Positions 17,943-27,076 are shown, counted from the stretch's first letter. The stretch is 42,212 nt of DNA from Bacteroidales bacterium (GCA_003141895.1 PLNT01000042.1:1-42212), one strand, 5' to 3'. The notes: a model not told the origin generated them from the letters alone. Numbers and translations are program-made.

Positions 17943-20102
17943 ATGAAATTTACATTTTATTCTTGTATGGTGTATTTTGCCATACTTATTGCAGGATGTA
18001 ATGGCATCAATTCCACTTCGGTTATTAACAATCCTGGTTTATCGCCACTATCATTGATTGATCCGGGTCGCTATGATACCACCTGGTGGAATCGAATGCC
18101 TTTTAGGTTAATACAAACTAACCTTCATGAAACTGATGCCACGATGGATGAGGATAAGTATGTTCAGTCAATGGTTGATGCTTCTGCAAATGTTGTACTT
18201 TTAAATGTTGGTGGGATCCAAGCGAACTACCCAACTAACTTACCATATCAATTTAGGAATCCTTATTTGAAGGGAGACCTAGTCGGCGATCTTGTGAAGA
18301 AACTGCACGAAAAGGGAATAAAAGTTATTGGACGATTCGATTTCAGTAAGATCAACGAAACGCTAGCAGCCAAAAAACCTGAATGGTTGTATGTTGGTAC
18401 CGATGGAAAGAATGTAAATTACAATGGACAAGTTCATACTTGTATTAATGGAGGTTATCAACAGCAATATTCTTTAGACATTTTAAAAGAGGCTATTGCA
18501 ACTTATCCGCTTGACGGAATTTTCTTCAATATGATGGGGTATACAACTACTGACTATTCTGGAGTATACCACGGCATTTGTCAGTGCAAAAACTGCAAAA
18601 AACGTTTTTACGACTCTACTGGATATACTCTACCGATTCGAGAAGATATGAGTGATCCGATATTCAGACAGTATATAGCTTTCCAGAAAACGACATCCGA
18701 AAAGCTTTTCACGGCAACAGGTAACTTCATCAAAAGTCTAAATCCTAAACTGATCATTGCTTCATACGTTGAAGTTGGATTTGTGGATATGATTGTCGAT
18801 GAAACAAGTTTGAAAAACACATCGGAATGTGAGTTTAACTATGCAGCAACTGAAAATGTTAAAAGTGTACTTGGATCTTACAAGGACAGATCACCCTTCA
18901 ATCTTATTTTGTATGGTCAAGGAGATGGCTTCAGGCATATTGGAATTGCCCCAAACCTTGCCAAAGTATGGGTGCTTGAAAATATGTTGCAGGGCGCCCC
19001 ATTGGGATTTGTATTTGAGGGTGATATGATAGATTACGAAGATCGAGTTTTTATTTCAACCTTGAACGATCTATATGGCTTTCAAAAATCAAATGGGAAG
19101 CTGTTTACAAATCTTCAGGCCGTGAGCAAAATAGCATTAATAAGAGGTGACAGAGATGAATTTGAAGGAATGATTAAATTGCTTACAGAAGAGCACATTA
19201 TGTTTGACGTTATAGATCCTTCGGTAGTTGGGACAGAAAGGACACCACGTAAACTGGAAGAATATGATGCTTTAATTCTTGGTGATGTTAGGAGCATGGA
19301 CAATCATTTAATTGCTGCTATTAATAATTATGTTAAGAATGGGGGTAAGATATTAGCCACTGGATTTACTTCACTTGATGATAGTTTAGGTAATCCTTCG
19401 AATAGCATCAAGCTTCAATCTCTAGGAGTAAGGCCTCCTTTTGAAGTCTTTCATAAATCAAAATCGACATATCTTAAAGTAACAGAAAATGATAAAACAG
19501 CCTTAGGGGAAGAAGCTTTTAAAGATTTCAGTTTGATGATAATGTATTCTGACTTTTTGAAATGCAAAACTAGGGATAGTGCACGAACCTTTTTAAAACT
19601 GGTTCCATTTACAAGATTTGGTCCGCCAGAAAAAGCTTATTATACAGACGAAAATATAACTGATTTTCCTGGTGTAATCAGTAATGTTTATGGCAAGGGG
19701 AAATCTGTGTATATCCCATGGCTGATTGGTTCACAATATCTGCATAAAGGGAATTATTCACACAGAACACTTTTTGTGTCTTGTCTGCATAACCTCTTAA
19801 AAGTGGAAAGATCCATACAAACAGATGCTTCCCCACTTATTGAAATTACACACCAGGCAAATCGAAATGGTGCATTTGAATGGATAGGAATGATTAATCA
19901 TTCAGGTCAGATAGGTAATTCATACCGTGATCCAATTGTTATTCATAATACAAGCATCCGTTTCAAACCTTTAAAACAAATAAAAGAAATTAAACTGATG
20001 AGATCAGGTGAAGAACTGAAATTTAAACAAAGTAACGGTTGGGTTGAGTTTATTGTCCCTCAGGTTGATGATTTTGAAATGGTACTTTGTCTTTATAAAT
20101 AG
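17943..20102 (+). CDS. GHL6-type putative glycoside hydrolase lipoprotein
   Basis: This 719-residue protein has a lipoprotein signal peptide (LIAGC, Cys19), so it should be periplasmic or surface-exposed. Residues about 50-370 match the hypothetical glycosyl hydrolase 6 (GHL6) TIM-barrel pattern: RLIQTNLHETDA, VVLLNVGGIQANYPT, NPYLKGDLVGDLV, IKVIGRFDFSK, then CQCKNCKKRF and a late FEGDMIDYEDR. About 395-500 resembles the beta-galactosidase trimerisation/glutamine amidotransferase-like domain (ILGDVRSMDNHLIAAINNYVKNGGKILATGF). The C-terminus is a beta-rich module. It is the only enzyme of the locus, 85 bp after susD. Such proteins are related to GH42-type families, but their substrates are poorly known. 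The assignment is from pattern recognition and catalytic residues are not assigned. Confidence 0.75.
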   Translation: MKFTFYSCMVYFAILIAGCNGINSTSVINNPGLSPLSLIDPGRYDTTWWNRMPFRLIQTNLHETDATMDEDKYVQSMVDASANVVLLNVGGIQANYPTNLPYQFRNPYLKGDLVGDLVKKLHEKGIKVIGRFDFSKINETLAAKKPEWLYVGTDGKNVNYNGQVHTCINGGYQQQYSLDILKEAIATYPLDGIFFNMMGYTTTDYSGVYHGICQCKNCKKRFYDSTGYTLPIREDMSDPIFRQYIAFQKTTSEKLFTATGNFIKSLNPKLIIASYVEVGFVDMIVDETSLKNTSECEFNYAATENVKSVLGSYKDRSPFNLILYGQGDGFRHIGIAPNLAKVWVLENMLQGAPLGFVFEGDMIDYEDRVFISTLNDLYGFQKSNGKLFTNLQAVSKIALIRGDRDEFEGMIKLLTEEHIMFDVIDPSVVGTERTPRKLEEYDALILGDVRSMDNHLIAAINNYVKNGGKILATGFTSLDDSLGNPSNSIKLQSLGVRPPFEVFHKSKSTYLKVTENDKTALGEEAFKDFSLMIMYSDFLKCKTRDSARTFLKLVPFTRFGPPEKAYYTDENITDFPGVISNVYGKGKSVYIPWLIGSQYLHKGNYSHRTLFVSCLHNLLKVERSIQTDASPLIEITHQANRNGAFEWIGMINHSGQIGNSYRDPIVIHNTSIRFKPLKQIKEIKLMRSGEELKFKQSNGWVEFIVPQVDDFEMVLCLYK

Positions 20103-20258
20103 AAGTTAAAGAGTAAATGCTTAAATATGAGATATTATTAAGAGATGTAATGGACAAATCTTAATAGTTAGGCCCATATCGGTAAACCACTATTGTATTT
20201 TGAAGTTAGTTTGTTTTGGTATTCAAGGAATGGCTTAAGTGTAATTCATTCCCCATTT
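20103..20258. other. Spacer after the PUL with weak hairpin
   Basis: I see no gene here. Near its end GGAATG (20228-20233) and CATTCC (20247-20252) can form a 6 bp stem with a 13-14 base loop, just before the structured RNA that follows. A terminator role for the PUL transcript is possible but weak, because no T tract follows. Confidence 0.35.
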
Positions 20259-20416
20259 GTGAGCCAGGCATATAGTAATTCTCATGGACGGGGGAGATAA
20301 AAACCTAAGTCCCTAAAGAGCTGTAATGGTCGGAATCTTATATTAGAAAGCAAGAGTATCGCGGGAAACCGGGAATTTGAAGGCAGCCGTAGACGAATAT
20401 TTGATGTGAGGAACAG
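20259..20416 (+). ncRNA. Structured RNA resembling 5' end of a group II intron
   Basis: The segment starts GTGAGCCAGG and includes AAAACCTAAGTCCCTAAAGAG, ATGGTCGGAATC, GAAAGCAAG and CGCGGGAAACCGGG, then GGCAGCCGTAGACGAAT and TTGATGTGAGGAACAG. The order of short conserved blocks, the GUGAG-like start, and a CGG-GAAA-CCG hairpin with a GNRA tetraloop resemble domain I of bacterial group II introns as I remember them. It is more GC-rich than the flanks. AATGG at about 20324-20328 could pair with CCATT just before the GTGAG start, as EBS1 and IBS1 would. No domain V, domain VI or reverse transcriptase gene follows; the glycerate kinase ATG comes three bases later. It is either a truncated intron or a cis-acting leader RNA for the kinase. 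Confidence 0.45.
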
Positions 20417-20419
20417 AAA

Positions 20420-21733
20420 ATGAATAAACGACAAATTTCTATCCAAATTTTTTTAGCAGGTGTTGAAAGTGTGAAACCTAAAAACTTGATTAGTCGTTAT
20501 GTCTCTATGGAACAGAATAACCTACAGATTGAAAAATTCATGTTTAATCTTTCTGAACTAAAGAATATCTATGTTATTGGAGCAGGTAAAGCAAGCTCAA
20601 TGATGGCATTCGCCTTGGAATCAATATTAGGGGACAGAATAACTAAAGGACATATTATTACTAAATATAATCATTCCGTACCTCTTCAGTATATTGAATC
20701 TTCAGAAGCGGGACATCCGGTGCCTGATGAGAGTGGGATTCGAGGCACAGAACAAATTCTTGAAATTGTCCGAAAGGCGGAGAAAGATGATTTAGTGATA
20801 TGCTTAATCTCCGGCGGAGGCTCTGCACTCTTAACTGATGTTCCGGAAGGATGTACACTCGAGGATGTTAAAGATGTGAACACTGTTTTGCTGAAATGCG
20901 GTGCTAATATTAACCAAATGAATTGCATCCGTAAACATTTATCGTCGGTTAAGGGTGGATTATTATCTAAAGCCGCCTTCCCTGCAAGAGTAATAAGTTT
21001 AATTCTTTCTGACGTTATCGGCGATCCTCTGGACGTTATCGCATCAGGTCCAACTGCTCCAGATCCTACCACTTTTGGTGAAGCTTTATCGATTATTAAA
21101 TATTTCCAAATTGAGAATGAGATACCTAAACAAATATATCAGGTTCTCCAGGGAGGTTTTGAAAACAAACGTCAGGAAACTTTGAAAGAATTTGATGAGA
21201 TATTATTTAATACCACCAATTTAATTATAGGAACGAACAAGTTGGCACTTGCCTCTGCCAAAGAAAAAGCAGAATCGTTTGGTTATGAATCTCAAATAAT
21301 AACAAACACACTAGAAGGAGATGTAATTGATGTAGCTCATTACATTGTTAATATTGCACAAAAAATAAAGGCAGACAAAAATGATAGAAAGATTTGCTTA
21401 TTGTTCTCTGGCGAACCCACTATAAAAGTGATGGGTAATGGATTAGGTGGAAGGAATCAACATCTAGCACTTATAGTATCCAAATTATTGATTAATATGC
21501 CGGATGTTACTTTTTTGTCAGCGGGAACAGATGGAACTGATGGTCCCACTGATGCTGCAGGTGCAGTTGTTGATTCACTAACATATTGGAAAGCATCAAA
21601 TCTCCATCTGGATGTAGAAAAATATATTAATAATCATGATTCTTACAATTTTTTCAAGCAAGAGGGAGGATTCGTTATTACGGGGCCCACACAAACGAAT
21701 GTGATGGATTTAATGATCGTGTTAATTAATTAA
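20420..21733 (+). CDS. Glycerate 2-kinase (MOFRL/DUF4147 family)
   Basis: This 437-residue class II glycerate kinase makes 2-phosphoglycerate from D-glycerate and ATP in the cytoplasm. The N-terminal DUF4147 domain covers about 8-240 (AIFRAG-like IQIFLAGVES, VIGAGKASSMMA, SEAGHPVPDESG, CLISGGGSALLTDVPEG, LSSVKGGLL, LSDVIGDPLDVIASGPTAPDPT). The C-terminal MOFRL domain is at about 315-430 (CLLFSGEPTIKVMGNGLGGRNQ, SAGTDGTDGPTDAAGA). Both are complete. The ATG at 20420 fits the family N-terminus. The putative structured RNA lies immediately upstream and an LctP permease 75 bp downstream. A broken paralogue of its C-terminus lies at 33836-34182. Confidence 0.92.
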   Translation: MNKRQISIQIFLAGVESVKPKNLISRYVSMEQNNLQIEKFMFNLSELKNIYVIGAGKASSMMAFALESILGDRITKGHIITKYNHSVPLQYIESSEAGHPVPDESGIRGTEQILEIVRKAEKDDLVICLISGGGSALLTDVPEGCTLEDVKDVNTVLLKCGANINQMNCIRKHLSSVKGGLLSKAAFPARVISLILSDVIGDPLDVIASGPTAPDPTTFGEALSIIKYFQIENEIPKQIYQVLQGGFENKRQETLKEFDEILFNTTNLIIGTNKLALASAKEKAESFGYESQIITNTLEGDVIDVAHYIVNIAQKIKADKNDRKICLLFSGEPTIKVMGNGLGGRNQHLALIVSKLLINMPDVTFLSAGTDGTDGPTDAAGAVVDSLTYWKASNLHLDVEKYINNHDSYNFFKQEGGFVITGPTQTNVMDLMIVLIN

Positions 21734-21807
21734 AAATATTATGAGTGCATTTATACTCTAAATTAGATTGAAACGCTCTTAGAAAAATGTACTAAAATGA
21801 ACTCACT

Positions 21808-23568
21808 ATGAATTGGACTCAGGTTATTGATCCCTTAAACAATATCGGTTTGTCAGCTTTAGTTGCTGCTGTGCCAATTTTGTTTATTTTCTGGGCGTTA
21901 ATAATTAAGAAAATGAAAGGCTATCAGGCTAGTCTATTTACAGCTTTAATTGCAATTCTATTAGCAATATTTGTGTATGGAATGCCTTTAAAACTTGCCG
22001 CGTCATCAGTAATACATGGAGTATTTTATGGTCTGTTCCCCATTTGTTGGGTTATCATTGGTGCTGTATTCTTGTATAACGTCACTGTTAAGAGTGGACA
22101 ATTCGAAATAATTCAAAACTTTATGGCTTCAATCACCTCTGACCGGAGATTGCAGGCACTTTTAGTTGCTTTTTCATTTGGGGCTTTCCTTGAAGGTGCA
22201 GCAGGTATGGGTGCACCGGTAGCAATCACAGCTGCAATGCTTGTTGGACTAGGTTTTAATCCTCTATATGCTGCAGGTATTTGTCTTATTTCCAATACTG
22301 TCCCTGTTACTTTTGGCTCGCTTGGCATCCCGATTATTGCAGCTGCCCAGGTGTCAGGGCTCCCTGAAATGGCAGTTTCACAAATGGTGGGAAGAACACT
22401 TCCTATTCTTGCTTTAATAGTTCCTTTCTATCTAGTGACTTTAATGGCGGGTTTTAAAAGGTCTTTGGAAGTACTTCCTGCAATTTTATTATCAGGTGTT
22501 GTATTTGCAGTTATTCAGTTTTTAGTTTCTAATTACATTAATCCAATGCTCCCTGGAATTCTGGCAGGACTGGCATCTATTATATGCTTAACTGTTTTCC
22601 TAAAATATTGGAAACCTAAATCAATTTGGAGATTTAAAGAAGAATCACAACAAACTGTAGAGTCTGAACTTAAATATTCAACGGGTCAAATAATTAAAGC
22701 CTGGTCTCCTTATATTATTATGACTCTAATGATTATAGTATGGGGTATTCAGCCGGTTAAAGAAGCTCTTAATTCTATCGGGCAAATAAAATTTAATATT
22801 CCTGGATTAAAAGATGCAATTTTAAAACCTGACAACAGCGGTTTTATTGAAATCAAAGCTTTCGATTTCAATTTTCTTTCTACAGCAGGAACTGCTACTG
22901 TACTATCAGCATTTCTTTCCCTGCCCTTAATTGGTATGAGTTTAATAAAAGGCTTAAAAACTTTTTTTACGACTTTAAATCAGCTAAAATTCCCAATTAT
23001 CACAATTTCTTCGATAGTAGGTTTTGCTTTTATTGCTAATAACTCTGGTATGGCAATAAGTATGGCTATGGTACTGGCTAGTACAGGAATTCTCTTCCCT
23101 TTCTTTTCACCAATACTTGGTTGGTTGGGGGTGTTTTTAACTGGTTCTAATACTTCTTCAAATGCATTATTCAGCAAACTTCAATTTACAACAGCTGAAA
23201 ACATCGGCATTAATCCTTTATTAACTGTAGGAGCAAATGCTTCAGGTGGTGTAGCCGGCAAAATGATATCTCCTCAGTCATTAGCTGTTGGAGCTGCTGC
23301 GGTAGGTTTGGTAGGCAGAGAATCGGAATTATTTCGTTTTACTTTGAAGCATAGTTTTATAATGTTAACTATAATCAGCATTATTACAGTTATTCAAGCA
23401 TATCTTGCTTCGTGGATAATTCCTAAGTATGTGATGATTGAAAGAACTGCTACTGTAGCAGTTTCTAATGTATCTAAAGGGTTACTATTTATGTTGATTT
23501 TAGCTGGAGTATTGGTTTTATTTGGAATGACTGTTTTGAAACTTAATAAGAAAAAACCCCTCGTTTAG
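21808..23568 (+). CDS. lctP: LctP-family permease (L-lactate/glycolate type)
   Basis: This 586-residue inner-membrane transporter of the lactate permease family has about 13 hydrophobic helices. Family marks are FPICWVIIGAVFLYNVTVKSG, the SFGAFLEGAAGMGAPVAITAA block (about residues 127-147), CLISNTVPVTFGSLGIPI, and late SNTSSNALFSKLQ and GANASGGVAGKMISPQS. Members bring L-lactate, D-lactate or glycolate into the cell with protons. Lying next to glycerate kinase and serine/glycine enzymes, glycolate or glycerate is a plausible substrate here, but this is inference. The symbol is given at family level. It is 75 bp downstream of the kinase and probably cotranscribed. Confidence 0.92.
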   Translation: MNWTQVIDPLNNIGLSALVAAVPILFIFWALIIKKMKGYQASLFTALIAILLAIFVYGMPLKLAASSVIHGVFYGLFPICWVIIGAVFLYNVTVKSGQFEIIQNFMASITSDRRLQALLVAFSFGAFLEGAAGMGAPVAITAAMLVGLGFNPLYAAGICLISNTVPVTFGSLGIPIIAAAQVSGLPEMAVSQMVGRTLPILALIVPFYLVTLMAGFKRSLEVLPAILLSGVVFAVIQFLVSNYINPMLPGILAGLASIICLTVFLKYWKPKSIWRFKEESQQTVESELKYSTGQIIKAWSPYIIMTLMIIVWGIQPVKEALNSIGQIKFNIPGLKDAILKPDNSGFIEIKAFDFNFLSTAGTATVLSAFLSLPLIGMSLIKGLKTFFTTLNQLKFPIITISSIVGFAFIANNSGMAISMAMVLASTGILFPFFSPILGWLGVFLTGSNTSSNALFSKLQFTTAENIGINPLLTVGANASGGVAGKMISPQSLAVGAAAVGLVGRESELFRFTLKHSFIMLTIISIITVIQAYLASWIIPKYVMIERTATVAVSNVSKGLLFMLILAGVLVLFGMTVLKLNKKKPLV

Positions 23569-23950
23569 GCTATGTGTAGGTACTAAAAATAATAATAGAA
23601 TAATAAAAGAATAAAACTTGACGACTCACGTCTTTTGGGACTGGAACCAAGCGATGTTCATTTACGAGTTTTGAAGACAATAGAAACACCATTAATCGGC
23701 ACCCTCGATCCCCAATGAAAGAATCTGGTAAATTAAATAACTATAAAAATCACTCTCCTCCAAAGGATATAAACTTCTATTGCATGGGATAATTTGATTT
23801 ATACCTTTTTACTTTTCACTAATTAGCAAACTCTTAAGATATCAGATCCCTATTATGTACTGCGATTACTAAGTATTTTTGGGGGTTCTATATTCTAAGG
23901 ATGGGTCAAAATAAATATATATTTAATGACGTATAAAATTTTGGAATAAT
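23569..23950. other. Gene-poor gap holding an aminotransferase fragment
   Basis: This gap of 382 bp contains only the class V aminotransferase remnant described separately (23617-23718). The rest is AT-rich without recognisable features. It must include the promoter for the YdfG-like SDR. Confidence 0.5.
23617..23718 (+). pseudogene. Remnant of serine/alanine-glyoxylate aminotransferase (N-terminus)
   Basis: This frame reads LDDSRLLGLEPSDVHLRVLK, then TIETPLIGTLDPQ and a stop. It matches the start of class V PLP aminotransferases of the serine/alanine-glyoxylate family, whose N-terminus typically reads LLGPGPSNVHPRVL followed by PLIGHLDPEF. There is no start codon at the expected place (CTT GAC), Gly-Pro residues are mutated, and the frame ends after 33 codons where about 360 more are expected. 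The fragment is very short, yet the ordered matches make chance unlikely. It sits between the permease and the SDR, so the functional neighbourhood of serine, glyoxylate and glycerate fits this enzyme. Confidence 0.65.
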
Positions 23951-24709
23951 ATGAAAAAGATAATTATGATTACCGGAGCCACTTCCGGCTTCGGGAGAGC
24001 AGCAGCAATAAGGTTTGCGAAGGAAGGGAACGATATTATTATAACGGGAAGACGTAAAGAACGGCTTTCACTTCTCGAAAAGGAGCTTTCCCGCTTCAAT
24101 ATAAGAAGTCTCTCGCTTAATTTTGATGTGAGGAACAGGGATGAGGTGCTGTCAGTTGTCACTGGTCTTCCGGAGGATTGGAAAAAGATTGATGTACTTG
24201 TAAATAATGCAGGACTGGCAGCAGGATTGTCGCATATTGATGTTGGGGATCCCGATGACTGGGACAGGATGATAGATACGAATGTGAAGGGCCTTTTATA
24301 TGTGACCAGGGCTGTTTCGCCATTAATGGTTGCAAGGAACACCGGACACATAATCAACATCTCTTCAATTGCAGGAAAGGAAGTATATGAGAATGGGAAT
24401 GTATATTGTGCCTCGAAATATGCAGTTGAAGCACTGTCCCGATCAATGAGAATTGATCTTCTGAAACACAACATCAAAGTGACCAATATAGCGCCAGGAA
24501 TGGCTGAAACCGAATTTTCACTCGTCAGGTTCCACGGCGACGAAGAAAAGGCTAATGCGGTATACAAAGGAATTAAAGCACTAAAGGGTGAAGATCTTGC
24601 GGAAGTGATATATTATTGCACAACCCTTCCTGAACATGTCTGCATAAATGATCTAGTGATAACCCCAACAGCCCAGGCGAGTGCTATGCATAATGTCAGG
24701 ACGGTATAA
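23951..24709 (+). CDS. ydfG: YdfG-like SDR (3-hydroxy acid/serine dehydrogenase)
   Basis: This 252-residue NADP-dependent SDR is close to E. coli YdfG along its whole length. The cofactor loop is TGATSGFG at 8-15, and TGRRKERL after strand 2 carries the Arg pair that selects NADP. NNAGLA is at 85-90. Catalytic Ser (138 or 139), Tyr152 and Lys156 are in INISS and YCASK. TEFS-VRF-GD and TLPEHVCIND are YdfG hallmarks. YdfG oxidises L-serine and other 3-hydroxy acids and reduces malonic semialdehyde. This fits the surrounding serine, glycine and glycerate enzymes. It appears to be transcribed alone; both flanking gaps hold gene fossils. Confidence 0.9.
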   Translation: MKKIIMITGATSGFGRAAAIRFAKEGNDIIITGRRKERLSLLEKELSRFNIRSLSLNFDVRNRDEVLSVVTGLPEDWKKIDVLVNNAGLAAGLSHIDVGDPDDWDRMIDTNVKGLLYVTRAVSPLMVARNTGHIINISSIAGKEVYENGNVYCASKYAVEALSRSMRIDLLKHNIKVTNIAPGMAETEFSLVRFHGDEEKANAVYKGIKALKGEDLAEVIYYCTTLPEHVCINDLVITPTAQASAMHNVRTV

Positions 24710-25139
24710 AGGTAATTTCAAATTAAATGACCAGAAATATTAAAAACTTTATTAGGTCTGTGATTCCGGTAGTAACCCTATTTTTCTCCCGACGAAAAGC
24801 TGATAGCATTCAGCGCCCTTGAACCATTATCTATTTGTGATTCCTGACGGAGGAGACGTACCGCAAATGCTTATGTGGCATCCGAGGAATGATCTGGTAA
24901 AGGGATTCACACCTGACAGCTCTGATGTTCTTTTTGCAACTCATCGCTTATCCTTTTCAGGAAGATACTTCCAGCATTGTGGGAGTTACGGGCGGATACC
25001 GCGAAAAACTGAAAATCCCCAATGCATGGTTTGCAGGGAAATGAAATCAACACCTTCATCCGTGGAGGAAGGTTGGGAAGGGGGTTATAGCCTTAAATTA
25101 AATTTATATTGAATACTTTGCTTTAATAAGTTAAACTGT
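24710..25139. other. Gene-poor gap holding a propeller-protein remnant
   Basis: This gap of 430 bp is largely occupied by the tricorn/TolB-like remnant (24776-25044). A 97-codon plus-strand open frame (24819-25112) runs through it. It is not a gene, because its second half is out of the ancestral frame. The last 90 bp must contain the glyA promoter. Confidence 0.5.
24776..25044 (+). pseudogene. Remnant of a tricorn/TolB-like beta-propeller protein
   Basis: Three pieces in three frames line up with one ancestral protein. First PYFSPDEKLIAFSALEP, then FVIPDGGDVPQMLMWHPRND with LVKGFTPDSSDVLFATHRLS, then VTGGYREKLKIPNAWFAGK. The order SPDG-K-IAFSA, VIPADGG-P-LTWHP, GFTPDG--VLF-S-R and GG-PEKL-IP-A is the N-terminal WD40-like (PD40) part of tricorn-protease-like and TolB-like proteins. 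Two frameshifts and stop codons break it. Everything after about the first 90 residues is missing. Assignment is from pattern recognition. Confidence 0.6.
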
Positions 25140-26420
25140 ATGAAAAGAGATTCTTTGATTTTTGATCTTATCGAAAGTGAGCGTCAGCGCCAGATAAACG
25201 GTATAGAGTTAATTGCCTCTGAAAATTTTGTAAGTCAGCAGGTACTTGAGGCGATGGGATCCATAATGACAAATAAGTATGCTGAAGGGTATCCGGGGAA
25301 TCGTTATTATGGTGGCTGTGAAATTGTTGACCAGACTGAACAAATTGCAATTGAAAGATTGAAGCAACTATTCAATGCTGAATATGCTAATGTACAACCT
25401 CATTCCGGAGCTCAGGCGAATATGGCTGTGTTTATGACAGTACTTAAACCCGGAGATACATTCATGGGATTAAATCTCGCCCATGGAGGACATCTTTCAC
25501 ATGGATCGCCTGTAAATTCATCTGGACTTTTTTACCGACCGATTGCATACAGTGTTAAAGAAGATGACGGATTAGTTGATTATGAAATGATGGAGAAGAT
25601 GGCTCTCAAAGAAAAGCCAAAGATGATAATTGGGGGAGCTTCAGCTTATTCCCGTGAATGGGATTATGAAAGGATGAGAAAAATCGCTGATATGATCGGT
25701 GCTATGCTGGTGATTGATATGGCACATCCGGCAGGATTAATAGCAGCCGGACTTCTCAGGAATCCACTGAAATATGCGCATATTGTTACATCAACAACTC
25801 ATAAAACACTAAGAGGTCCAAGAGGAGGTATAATCCTGATGGGAAAGGACTTTGTAAATCCATGGGGTATAACCACTACAAAAGGTGAAGTAAGAATGAT
25901 GTCTTCTCTTTTAAACTCAGCTGTTTTCCCTGGTATGCAAGGTGGTCCGCTAGAACATGTAATTGCCTCAAAAGCAGTCGCTTTTGCCGAAGCACTCACA
26001 GATGAATTCAATGATTATCAGGTCAGGGTTAAAAGGAATGCATTTATAATGGCAAAAGCTTTTATGGATAAGGGTTATAAGGTCGTCTCTGATGGTACCG
26101 ATAACCATCTGATTCTGATCGATCTCAGATCTAGATTTCCGGAAATATCCGGAAAGAAAGTTGAAAACACCCTCATACTTGCTCATATTACAGTTAATAA
26201 GAATATGGTACCTTTTGATAGCCGTTCTCCATTCCTGACTTCTGGTTTAAGAGTCGGTACTCCGGCTGTCACCACTCGAGGACTTAGAGAAGAGGACATG
26301 GGGTTAATTGTTGATCTGATTGATGAGGTTATATCAAACATTGAAAATGAAGCAGTTATTAAAAGAGTAGGAGGGAAAGTGATTAAAATGATGAATTCAT
26401 TTCCTCTCTTTTCAATGTGA
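25140..26420 (+). CDS. glyA: Serine hydroxymethyltransferase
   Basis: This 426-residue PLP enzyme interconverts serine and glycine with tetrahydrofolate. The sequence is complete and typical: [11 protein letters not shown] near the start, [53 protein letters not shown], and the PLP-binding [13 protein letters not shown] with Lys222. PGMQGGP follows, with [10 protein letters not shown] near the C-terminus. It starts at the ATG at 25140. It stands alone between two fossil-rich gaps. Whether this is the only glyA copy in the genome cannot be told. In this setting it could feed serine from glycine into the glycerate or pyruvate branch. Confidence 0.97.
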   Translation: MKRDSLIFDLIESERQRQINGIELIASENFVSQQVLEAMGSIMTNKYAEGYPGNRYYGGCEIVDQTEQIAIERLKQLFNAEYANVQPHSGAQANMAVFMTVLKPGDTFMGLNLAHGGHLSHGSPVNSSGLFYRPIAYSVKEDDGLVDYEMMEKMALKEKPKMIIGGASAYSREWDYERMRKIADMIGAMLVIDMAHPAGLIAAGLLRNPLKYAHIVTSTTHKTLRGPRGGIILMGKDFVNPWGITTTKGEVRMMSSLLNSAVFPGMQGGPLEHVIASKAVAFAEALTDEFNDYQVRVKRNAFIMAKAFMDKGYKVVSDGTDNHLILIDLRSRFPEISGKKVENTLILAHITVNKNMVPFDSRSPFLTSGLRVGTPAVTTRGLREEDMGLIVDLIDEVISNIENEAVIKRVGGKVIKMMNSFPLFSM

Positions 26421-26611
26421 TATCCTCAAGGGGGTACAGCAGTAGTGTATTTCAGAACCTGTGACTCTTTATGTCAAGTAACCTGTTAGTTAAAGTGCAC
26501 AAGTACAATAAACGACAAGCTAAACATAATGTATTAATCATGAGTGCTTAACGAAATAGTAAAGTAAACTACATTCAATTTTATATAAATTATTAATTAA
26601 ATCTATTTAGC

Positions 26612-27076
26612 ATGAAAACAGGAAGACGTTCCGTTCTAAAAAAAATGTTTGCCTCTGTTGTAGGTCTAGCTGGGCTTGGATTAGCAGCTAATGCAAATAA
26701 TAGTTTCCCAGAAGGAAAGGGAGCAATGAATGTTACCAATTTTCAAAATACTCCTTTATATTCGGCCTGCACCAAGTTTGGGAATCTCATTTTTGTAGCT
26801 GGGAAAGGCGCACATGTTGCGCCATTTGAAATCAAAGCGCATACTGAAATTGTTCTTAAGGCTATTGAGGATGAGCTTGTAAAAGCCGGCTCTTCAATGG
26901 AAAAAGTATTGAAAGTAAATGTTTACCTTAATGACATTGCAGACTACCAGGGTATGAATGAAGCCTTTAAAGGTCATTTTGGCAACCAGCCTCCCGTACG
27001 CACTACGGTTGCTGTAGCCAAAGGCGGAGTGCCAGGAGATTCCCTAATTGAAATGGACTGTATTGCTTATATTTAG
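26612..27076 (+). CDS. RidA-family protein with a Tat-type signal
   Basis: This 154-residue protein has an N-terminal twin-arginine-like signal (GRRSVLKKMF, then a hydrophobic VVGLAGLGLAANA) before a complete RidA/YjgF domain from about residue 38. The domain includes FVAGKGAHV, a long helix to EDELVKAGSSMEKVLKVNVYL, and QPPVRTTVAV with the substrate-binding Arg130. RidA proteins hydrolyse reactive enamine/imine intermediates such as 2-aminoacrylate made by PLP enzymes. Most are cytoplasmic, so an exported form is unusual. It is followed by a decayed SelA-like PLP gene that also had a twin-arginine start, which suggests the two once worked together outside the cytoplasm. Confidence 0.88.
   Translation: MKTGRRSVLKKMFASVVGLAGLGLAANANNSFPEGKGAMNVTNFQNTPLYSACTKFGNLIFVAGKGAHVAPFEIKAHTEIVLKAIEDELVKAGSSMEKVLKVNVYLNDIADYQGMNEAFKGHFGNQPPVRTTVAVAKGGVPGDSLIEMDCIAYI

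Noticed and set aside
20400-24138. Exact 17-base match (TTTGATGTGAGGAACAG) between the structured RNA (20400-20416) and the YdfG-like gene (24122-24138)
   Set aside because: In the SDR it encodes the conserved FDVRNR segment, so it is explained by protein constraint. One short shared word does not show a repeat.
24819-25112. 97-codon plus-strand open frame as a hypothetical protein
   Set aside because: Its first half is in the frame of a propeller-protein remnant but its second half is not. The ancestral sequence continues in another frame, so this is a pseudogene by-product.
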